Shown here piece by piece: positions 23,928-29,417 of a stretch of 29,417 nt of DNA. How positions within the stretch are numbered: the first letter of the stretch is position 1; the number at the start of each line of letters is the position of its first letter. The stretch comes from CAZART01 sp964487555 (GTDB lineage: Bacteria; Bacteroidota; Rhodothermia; Rhodothermales; VXPQ01). Location: NCBI GenBank assembly GCA_964487555.1, contig CAZART010000066.1, positions 1 to 29,417 on the forward strand. The letters run 5' to 3'. The notes below the pieces were generated by a model that had not been told where the DNA came from, did no database searches, and worked only from the letters and a program-made list of their open reading frames with translations. The position numbers and the translations under genes were made by a program.

Positions 23928-24809
23928 CTACGCATTCGTCACGGCGGCGGCGTAATCATGTACAGATGTGAGTCGGATCGGAAAGTTCTGCAGCGTGCGG
24001 TGCATGGGAATCCTGTCCCCATTCGCATAAGCGAGCATGAGCGCTGCAAAAGCCTGGCTCATCGAGTCCTCTGCCGTCTCCAGCTGCGCCCGGAGTGCCT
24101 CCTGTGGAACGCGAGCGACCTCAAACTCACGTCCCGTCGTATCCTCAAAAATGCGAATCACCTCGTTCGGGCTGATCGCATCCGGACCGCCCAGCTCGAT
24201 GACGGCATCGCAGGCGGCCGGAGTCTCGAGGCTTCGGACCGCGAACTTCGCGACATCCCCCAAGGAGATGAAGCAAATTTCTTGATCACCATCCCCGAAA
24301 ATCTGGACGCGGGCATTCGGATAATCGAACCCGAGCGCCGGGCTGAGCCACACTTCCATGAAAATCGACGGACGGAGAATAGTGTACGTCATCCCACTCT
24401 CGATGAGCGTCTGTTCGGCGGTTCGCTTTGCCCGGGTGAGCGGATCTTCGCTGCGGATGCTGCCGGTATAGGACACGAGAACGAAGCGGCCGATCTGTGC
24501 GTCAGCCGCCGCACGAATCATGTTCAGCTGGCCGTCCGCATCGACCGATTCGATGTCGTCGCCTTCCGAGCGCGAGCGCGTCGCCGTCGCCGTTGAAATG
24601 ACCGACTGAACGCCTCTTAGGAGTTGAGGCAGCGAATCAGGCTCTTTCAAGTCTCCTACGACCGTCTCAACACCCATGTCGTCCAACGCCTCGACGCGCT
24701 CCGGATCCGAAGTCGCGCGAACGAGACCGCGAACCGTCGCGCCACGATCGACGAGGCGGCGACAAATTTCCGTTCCCAAATATCCTGTAGCACCAGCGAC
24801 AAATACCAT
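23928..24809 (-). CDS. NmrA-like NAD(P)-binding oxidoreductase or sensor
   Basis: This 293-residue atypical short-chain dehydrogenase opens with a Rossmann motif, VAGATGYLGTEICRRL (G5, G8 and G11 region), and continues with VRGLVRATSD and VVGDLKEPDSL, as in NmrA-like and complex-I-associated NDUFA9-like proteins. No Tyr-x-x-x-Lys catalytic pair is clear; SYTGS and RAKRTAEQTL sit in its place. GGAGGT seven bases before ATG 24809 fixes the start and rules out the 30-bp longer frame. It is convergent with the kinase gene, 49 bp apart. The substrate is unknown. Confidence 0.88.
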   Translation of the reverse strand: MVFVAGATGYLGTEICRRLVDRGATVRGLVRATSDPERVEALDDMGVETVVGDLKEPDSLPQLLRGVQSVISTATATRSRSEGDDIESVDADGQLNMIRAAADAQIGRFVLVSYTGSIRSEDPLTRAKRTAEQTLIESGMTYTILRPSIFMEVWLSPALGFDYPNARVQIFGDGDQEICFISLGDVAKFAVRSLETPAACDAVIELGGPDAISPNEVIRIFEDTTGREFEVARVPQEALRAQLETAEDSMSQAFAALMLAYANGDRIPMHRTLQNFPIRLTSVHDYAAAVTNA

Positions 24810-25233
24810 GACAGACCTCCGAAAGAATAGGGGGTGCACTTCTCAAGCCGGAACATCGTCGAATAGGACAAGCTCAGGTCCACCTAATCTATTCTCGAAG
24901 ACGTGCTTCGACAATGGCTAGACGAGAGAATTTTCATTCATTCCGGTCTCGGGGTTCACGAAGAGGTCCGGCGAGGCTCCGACGGCACGTCGGCAGAATA
25001 TTCTGCACGCCACGGCAAGATTTGTCCGAAACGAGTTAGGTATGCACTGGAACGGCCGATATACTTGCACACACGGGCCGATAGTTGCTTTAAAGCTTGC
25101 GTTCCGGCCCGATGTTGGGGGAATCTGCCACGTGTGGGCTGGGTGGTCCGTAAACCGCCCGGCCCTCCCCCTTTTTATGAAATGGAAACGGTCGGTCGCA
25201 TTCTTCGGCCTTCAAAACTGATTCGCGGGCGTC

Positions 25234-25497
25234 ATGTCTACCGGAGGATACACGATCCAACAACTCTTGGAGTGGACCTGCGATGCAGCACTGATCGACG
25301 GATTCAGTACACGCGCGAACGGACGTGTCGAAATATGGCGCGGGGGCTTTAAGCACGATGTCGGTGAAGAGACGGCTCGCCGCCTCCTCGTCGACCTGCT
25401 CAAGCGGAGCCGGAGCGAAGCAGATGCGGCAGATGCTAGGTCACGGACAGGGCGGCTCCCTTTCTCTCATAGCTACTTTGGGCATGACGTGCGGTAG
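25234..25497 (+). CDS. Possible small gene, unknown
   Basis: This is an 87-residue frame. Residues 1-62 look protein-like (TIQQLLEWTCDAALIDGFST, then GGFKHDVGEETARRLLVDLLK), with codon use similar to confirmed genes. The last 25 residues look random, as if the original end was lost. There is no ribosome site and no known family. It could be the 5' fragment of a decayed gene. It overlaps the candidate on the other strand by 62 bp. Confidence 0.35.
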   Translation: MSTGGYTIQQLLEWTCDAALIDGFSTRANGRVEIWRGGFKHDVGEETARRLLVDLLKRSRSEADAADARSRTGRLPFSHSYFGHDVR

Positions 25498-25735
25498 CTA
25501 AGTCGCACCATTCCTCAAGCGTCATCCAGCTCGACAGCCTTCCGATCATATGCCGGACCCACAACGTCATGCCTTTCTGGGTGGGCCCATACGGACAGCC
25601 TGAAGCATGATACACATAACATGCGAACTGAAAGAGCTCAATGCGGCCGAGCTTGCCTCCGCCAGGTGATCCCAACCATAGTGGATTCGTCCCTTCATTC
25701 ATTCGGCTCACCACTATGGTCTGTCTGAATTGCAT
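25436..25735 (-). CDS. Possible small gene, unknown, lower GC
   Basis: This is a 99-residue minus-strand frame with a plausible helical C-terminal part (MIGRLSSWMTLEEWCDLATARHAQ) and several Trp and Cys residues. Third-position GC is lower than in other genes of the window. An inverted repeat lies across its first codons. It has no known family and no clear ribosome site, so it may be spurious or foreign. Confidence 0.25.
   Translation of the reverse strand: MQFRQTIVVSRMNEGTNPLWLGSPGGGKLGRIELFQFACYVYHASGCPYGPTQKGMTLWVRHMIGRLSSWMTLEEWCDLATARHAQSSYERKGAALSVT
25675..25720. repeat. 10-bp perfect inverted repeat in AT-richer region
   Basis: ACCATAGTGG (25675-25684) and CCACTATGGT (25711-25720) are perfect complements separated by 26 bases. 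They could be a protein-binding pair, a hairpin or a remnant of element ends. No duplicated target site is visible next to them. Confidence 0.5.
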
Positions 25736-25981
25736 GGAACTAGCTATGCATGGTACGCCCCTGAATCGAGATGCATTTTTCTAATAGAGAAATCCGTGCC
25801 ATTCTGATATTCTCAGCGATCCACTCCTTTAAGCGGGCGACGTTGATATCGACGCGCAGTATATGCACACGCCTTGCGCACTCGTTGCGCGCCGCGATCG
25901 CGCCCTCGTCTTTTGCTCGTTAGATCGTAACTCAAGTCTGAGAGATATTTTTCCGCCGGGAGCGTTACGGCACTCCGCTTT

Positions 25982-27076
25982 TCACGATTCGCGTGGATTC
26001 TTCGCCGCCAGGTCCGTATCCCCCGTCGTGGCGCGCTCGGCATACTCTTCGACGAACATATCCCAGACGACGAGAAATAGGGACGCGATAAGTGGTCCGG
26101 CGACGACGCCTGTGAGTCCGAAGACGGCGAGGCCTCCTAGCGTCGAGAGCAACACGAGATAGTCGGGCATCTTCGTATCGCGACCGACGAGAATAGGGCG
26201 GAGCAGGTTATCGACGAGGCCAATCACGAACGTTCCGACCAGAATCACGACGACGGCCTCCCAGACTGACCCGACGGCGATCAGGATGACGGCCGCCGGT
26301 ATCCAGACGATGGCCGGACCGATGGCGGGAAGCAACGAAAATATACCCATCGCAACGCCCCAGAAAATGGAGGCTTCGATGCCCAGTACGGCGAACGTGA
26401 TGCCGCCGATCAGGCCCTGGACCACGGCGACCACGAGCGTCCCCTTCATCGTCGCGCGCGATACTTCTGCAAACTTCGCCAGCAGCCTTCGCTCTCGATC
26501 GTCGCCGAGGGGCAGCGCGCGAATGAGGCGGTGGATAAGGTGTTGCCCGTCCCGAATAAAGAAGAACAACACGTAGAGCATCACACCGAAAAGAAGCGTG
26601 AACGTCAGCGCATCCCTTCCGAACGCCAGGGCCTCCGTAGCGATATAGCGGCTTGCGGTCATGGCCGCGTTCTCGATAGACGTCCGTACGCTCGCCACGT
26701 CGACGCCGTAGGCAGCAAGGAAATCATTCAGCAGTGGAAGTGACCGTTCCACAAAATCGATGGGTGCCTGCAGGTTGATTTCGCCCGTTGCAATACCCCG
26801 ATAGATTCCCAGGGCCTGCTGTGTCACGGCAGCCGCAAGAAGTCCGAGCGGAACGATGATCACGAAAACGACGGTAAGCGTCGTGAGGACGGCCGCCAGA
26901 CTCCGTCGACCCCTCACCAGCGAACGATACCGCCTGTTCAGCGGCTGAAACAGCACGGCCAGCACCGCAGCCCAGAAGACCGGCATCAGCAGGTCCGCGA
27001 TGATCCAGAAAAACGCCGCCGTCACGAGCAGAACGACGATCAGAAAGGAACGGGCTTCAAGATTGCGGACGGGCAT
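25982..27076 (-). CDS. AI-2E family transporter (UPF0118/PerM-like)
   Basis: This is a polytopic inner-membrane protein (364 aa, about eight hydrophobic segments) of the AI-2E/UPF0118 family. Typical features are the N-terminal pair of helices (SFLIVVLLVTAAFFWIIADLLMPVFWAAVLA), PLNRRYRSL, a soluble middle segment, and the C-terminal GIFSLLPAIGPAIVWIPAAV and LLSTLGGLAVFGLTGVVAGPLIA. Family members have been linked to AI-2 export, Na+/H+ antiport or permease roles, so the substrate is open. The ATG start at 27076 follows no strong ribosome site. It is divergent from the Gfo-family gene, with 246 bp between them showing no other feature. Confidence 0.9.
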   Translation of the reverse strand: MPVRNLEARSFLIVVLLVTAAFFWIIADLLMPVFWAAVLAVLFQPLNRRYRSLVRGRRSLAAVLTTLTVVFVIIVPLGLLAAAVTQQALGIYRGIATGEINLQAPIDFVERSLPLLNDFLAAYGVDVASVRTSIENAAMTASRYIATEALAFGRDALTFTLLFGVMLYVLFFFIRDGQHLIHRLIRALPLGDDRERRLLAKFAEVSRATMKGTLVVAVVQGLIGGITFAVLGIEASIFWGVAMGIFSLLPAIGPAIVWIPAAVILIAVGSVWEAVVVILVGTFVIGLVDNLLRPILVGRDTKMPDYLVLLSTLGGLAVFGLTGVVAGPLIASLFLVVWDMFVEEYAERATTGDTDLAAKNPRES

Positions 27077-27322
27077 GTCGATCGAGCTGAGAACCGAGTA
27101 ACGCCACGAAGGTAGCGCTTAGCCGCGATACAATCATAGCACAGAGGCTGCCCGACCGGGCACTGCGTCGGATGAGCGGCAGCAGCCAAACGGCCGGAAG
27201 AATACATTTGCAGTCAGCGCTCTTCCTACATGAACTTAGCGCCGGCCACCCCTATATTCCTTCGCGAGTCCGGACCCCGTCCTTTGTCACACGTCCTTTT
27301 TCCTTGATCACTCGAAGGTCCT

Positions 27323-28672
27323 ATGAGCACGCTCAATCGCAGAGACTTCCTAAAGACGTCGGCGACCGCCGCCGGCGCTCTGACTTTTCCCACGATCGTG
27401 TCGGCCTCCGCGCTCGGACGCGGGTCTCGCCCCGCCGCCAGCGACCGGGTGACGCTGGGCTTTATCGGTACGGGGAACATGGGGACGAATCACGTGCGCG
27501 GATTTCTGGAGAAGGAACGCGTCCAGGTTGTGGCCGTGTGCGACGTAAACCGCCTCAGCTACGGGTATTGGAACGGAGCCATCGGTGGCCGCGAGCCTGC
27601 AAGGGCACTCGTCGATTTCCATTACGGTGAAGAGATAAGCTCAGGCAAGTTTGCCGGATGCGATTCCTATGAGGACTTTCGTGAGATGCTCGGACGCGCC
27701 GACATCGACGCGGTCGTCATTTCGACACCGGATCACTGGCATGGCATTCACGTCGTCCGCGCCGCCGAAGCGGGCAAGGACATCTATGGGGAGAAACCGC
27801 TGTCGCTTACGGTGACACAGGGTCGCGCGATGAGCGACGCGGTGGCGGCGAACAACGTCGTCTTCCAGACGGGCAGCCAGCAGCGGTCCGACGAACGCTT
27901 TCGGCACGCCTGCGAGCTGGTGTTGAACGGCCGAATCGGTGCATTGCAGACGGTCACGTGCGGGCTGCCCGGCGGGCATCCGGATTTCGGCCACACGGCG
28001 CACCGGCAAGAGCCGGAGCCGGTGCCGGACGGCTTCAACTACGACTTCTGGCTTGGGCCCGCCCCCGAGGCTCCGTACAGTCCGGCCCGTTGCCACGTCA
28101 ACTTCCGCTGGATCCTCGATTATTCCGGCGGACAGGTGACCGATTGGGGAGGCCACCATCCCGACATCGCCCACTGGGGTATGGGGATGGCGGAATCGGG
28201 CCCGATCGCCATCCGCAACGCAAGAGGCGAATTTCCGACGGAAGGCCTTTACGATACGGCGACCGAATACTATTTCGAGGCGGACTACGAAACCGGAGCG
28301 ACGATGATCGTGACGAGTTCGGAGCCGAACGGCGTCCGATTCGAGGGCACCGAAGGCTGGATCTTCGTCTCTCGGAGCGAGCATCAGGTATCCGATCCGG
28401 GCATCTGGAACAGCGTTATCGGCGAAGACGAGATTCGCCTTCCGCGCAGCGACGACCACTACGGTAATTTCATCGACTGCGTTCGCTCCCGCAAGGAGCC
28501 TGTCGCGCCGATCGAGCAGGCTCACCGGTCCATCACGGTGGCCCATCTCGGCAATATCGCCATGCTCCTCGGCCGCGACCTGCGCTGGGATCCGGCGAAG
28601 GAGGTCGTCCTCGGCGACGAGGAGGCCAACGCCATGCTGGATCGGCCGATGCGAGACCCCTGGTCGCTGTAG
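27323..28672 (+). CDS. Tat-exported Gfo/Idh/MocA-family oxidoreductase
   Basis: This 449-residue protein begins with a twin-arginine signal, NRRDFLKTSATAAGALTFP (residues 5-23), so it is exported folded with its nucleotide cofactor, a job for the TatA encoded at 7571. The NAD(P)-binding fold shows TLGFIGTGNMG, then VVISTPDHWHGIHVVRAAEAGKD and the active-site GEKPLSL lysine. The C-terminal domain has VTDWGGHHPDIAHWGMGM, typical of the exported group abundant in Planctomycetota and Bacteroidota, some of which act on glycans. The substrate is probably a sugar derivative. AAGG five bases upstream supports the ATG. Confidence 0.92.
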   Translation: MSTLNRRDFLKTSATAAGALTFPTIVSASALGRGSRPAASDRVTLGFIGTGNMGTNHVRGFLEKERVQVVAVCDVNRLSYGYWNGAIGGREPARALVDFHYGEEISSGKFAGCDSYEDFREMLGRADIDAVVISTPDHWHGIHVVRAAEAGKDIYGEKPLSLTVTQGRAMSDAVAANNVVFQTGSQQRSDERFRHACELVLNGRIGALQTVTCGLPGGHPDFGHTAHRQEPEPVPDGFNYDFWLGPAPEAPYSPARCHVNFRWILDYSGGQVTDWGGHHPDIAHWGMGMAESGPIAIRNARGEFPTEGLYDTATEYYFEADYETGATMIVTSSEPNGVRFEGTEGWIFVSRSEHQVSDPGIWNSVIGEDEIRLPRSDDHYGNFIDCVRSRKEPVAPIEQAHRSITVAHLGNIAMLLGRDLRWDPAKEVVLGDEEANAMLDRPMRDPWSL

Positions 28673-28903
28673 CCGCCGCCGATTCGCTCGCCTTCGTCAC
28701 GACTCATTCCGCAGGACGACCCTGCCGGCGCGGCATCACGACGCCGCGTCGTACAAGAGATTCGTGCAGGCCGACTTCTCACTGAGCCGCGGTGTACTCT
28801 GAGCCGAATCACCAATATTTGATGCGTCAATCGTACTCAGCAAATCGCCATGCGTGGGTTACGTTGTGTTCGGCCGCGCAACCACAACATATCAGTGAAG
28901 GCT

Positions 28904-29146
28904 ATGCTGCTACACGACGCTCATCCTATAGGACACTTCAGTGACCTGGAAATTCGGAGGGCGATGGCGCATCATCGCCGCGCTATTCGTGCGCTACATG
29001 ACAGAGATGCATTCGAAGGCATTAATGGAGCCACATCAGAGAAGGTCATCGATCGCTTGGAGAAAGATCTTCGCCGACTTCAAGACGAGCTCGGCCGACG
29101 AAGAATTAGGTTGAGCACCGAGCGCCGAGCTTCACCGGTCGAGTAA
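28904..29146 (+). CDS. Small charged coiled-coil protein, unknown
   Basis: This is an 80-residue protein from ATG 28904. A central helix-rich segment (LEIRRAMAHHRRAIRAL) and a heptad-like stretch (VIDRLEKDLRRLQDELGRRR) predict a short coiled coil. It has no membrane segment and no known family. GAAGG four bases before the ATG supports this start; GTG 28895 and the frame back to 28850 are alternatives. The 231 bp before it (28673-28903) holds no other feature. Confidence 0.55.
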   Translation: MLLHDAHPIGHFSDLEIRRAMAHHRRAIRALHDRDAFEGINGATSEKVIDRLEKDLRRLQDELGRRRIRLSTERRASPVE

Positions 29147-29165
29147 AGCGATACGTTATCAGGGA

Positions 29166-29207
29166 GCCTAAAGGCGGTCTTGATCAAACGGCCCAAAGGC
29201 GGTCTTG
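29166..29207. repeat. 17-bp direct repeat at 25-bp spacing
   Basis: GCCTAAAGGCGGTCTTG (29166-29182) recurs as GCCCAAAGGCGGTCTTG (29191-29207), with one mismatch and a 25-bp offset. The spacing equals that of the array at 19741, although the sequence differs. It follows the last gene by about 20 bp. Confidence 0.7.
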
Positions 29208-29301
29208 CGGCCGGGCTGCAAACGACGCGTTGAAGCTCACTGCGCCGGTACGTTGATGCCCGTGTTCCGGCGCATCGCCCCCGCGGGCTCGCGTCGACGC
29301 C

Positions 29302-29417
29302 ACCAGCGACTTTCGTGTCTGTGCCTGCGGACTCCGTGTACGCGCCTGCGGACTCCGTGTATGTGCCTGCGGACTCCGTGTACGCGCTCGCGGACTCCGT
29401 GTATGTGCCTGCGGACT
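29302..29417. repeat. 21-bp tandem repeat array, right edge
   Basis: Units start at 29323, 29344, 29365, 29386 and 29407, exactly 21 bp apart, with a degenerate unit before them at about 29302. The core is GCCTGCGGACTCCGTGTA, and copies alternate between ACGC and ATGT at the unit end. It shares GCGGACTC with the left-edge array. It runs off the right edge of the window, so its full length is unknown. Nothing else is recognisable in 29208-29301. Confidence 0.9.

Larger units (their letters stand above)
24810..25981. other. 1.17-kb poorly coding region
   Basis: Between the NmrA-like gene and the AI-2E-type transporter there is no gene I can identify by family. Base composition is lower in GC than the neighbours, especially 25480-25960. 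Two small candidate genes are listed separately at low confidence. Interrupted frames would fit decayed genes or a remnant of an acquired segment, but no transposase or integrase piece is recognisable. Confidence 0.5.

Noticed and set aside
24903..25352. 149-residue plus-strand frame
   Set aside because: Composition is random-looking, has no ribosome site, and overlaps a better candidate at 25234.
27641..28546. 301-residue antisense frame opposite the Gfo-family gene
   Set aside because: Shadow of a confidently assigned oxidoreductase.

Overview
The window looks like a stretch of chromosome from a GC-rich, free-living, Gram-negative-type bacterium. Several traits fit the Rhodothermota/Bacteroidota side or a similar group such as Gemmatimonadota: a sigma factor of the Rhodopirellula/Verrucomicrobium ECF type next to a kinase-TPR receptor, a membrane-embedded MutS-like ATPase, a CHRD protein, many exported proteins with simple signal peptides, and a Tat-exported Gfo/Idh/MocA oxidoreductase. 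No rRNA, tRNA, phage structural gene, transposase or CRISPR array is visible, and the lineage assignment is inference only.

Layout. 1-320: 21-bp tandem repeats and a hairpin. 324-3324: exported nucleoside hydrolase, convergent with and overlapping a MutS-like membrane ATPase. 3507-4817: three small genes (a coiled-coil/TM protein, a one-TM protein, a short exported protein). 4888-6462: a metallophosphoesterase carrying an 18-bp in-frame repeat expansion, divergent from a small unknown gene with a 35-bp duplication upstream. 6514-8071: exported amidohydrolase convergent with tatA and a small membrane protein. 8482-10555: single-domain response regulator, a ferritin-like di-iron protein and a DUF2071 protein. 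10724-11533: a lipoprotein with a cupredoxin-like outline, its 5' end next to a second 21-bp repeat array. 11887-15324: GntP-type permease divergent from a TetR regulator and a glycosyltransferase behind a strong, probably leaderless promoter with a perfect palindrome. 15482-17267: CHRD protein and an HGSNAT-like membrane acyltransferase. 17609-19685: a two-gene unit of a membrane-anchored peptidoglycan amidase overlapping a MamK-like bacterial actin. 19741-20096: a 25-bp tandem array interrupted by a 100-N assembly gap. 20181-23878: ECF sigma factor and a receptor Ser/Thr kinase with TPRs. 23928-24809: NmrA-like NAD(P)-binding protein. 24810-25981: poorly coding stretch. 25982-29146: AI-2E-type transporter, Tat-exported oxidoreductase and a small coiled-coil gene. 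29166-29417: more repeats, again 21-bp.

The most promising possible system is the amidase-actin pair at 17609-19685. A zinc amidase of the AmiA/AmiC type is tethered by one transmembrane segment with a basic cytoplasmic tail, and it is translationally coupled to an actin whose closest remembered relative is MamK of magnetotactic bacteria. No other magnetosome gene is present. This suggests a filament that positions cell-wall cleavage. The second theme is a family of intergenic arrays with 21-bp or 25-bp period, non-coding and without spacers, at several loci in under 30 kb.
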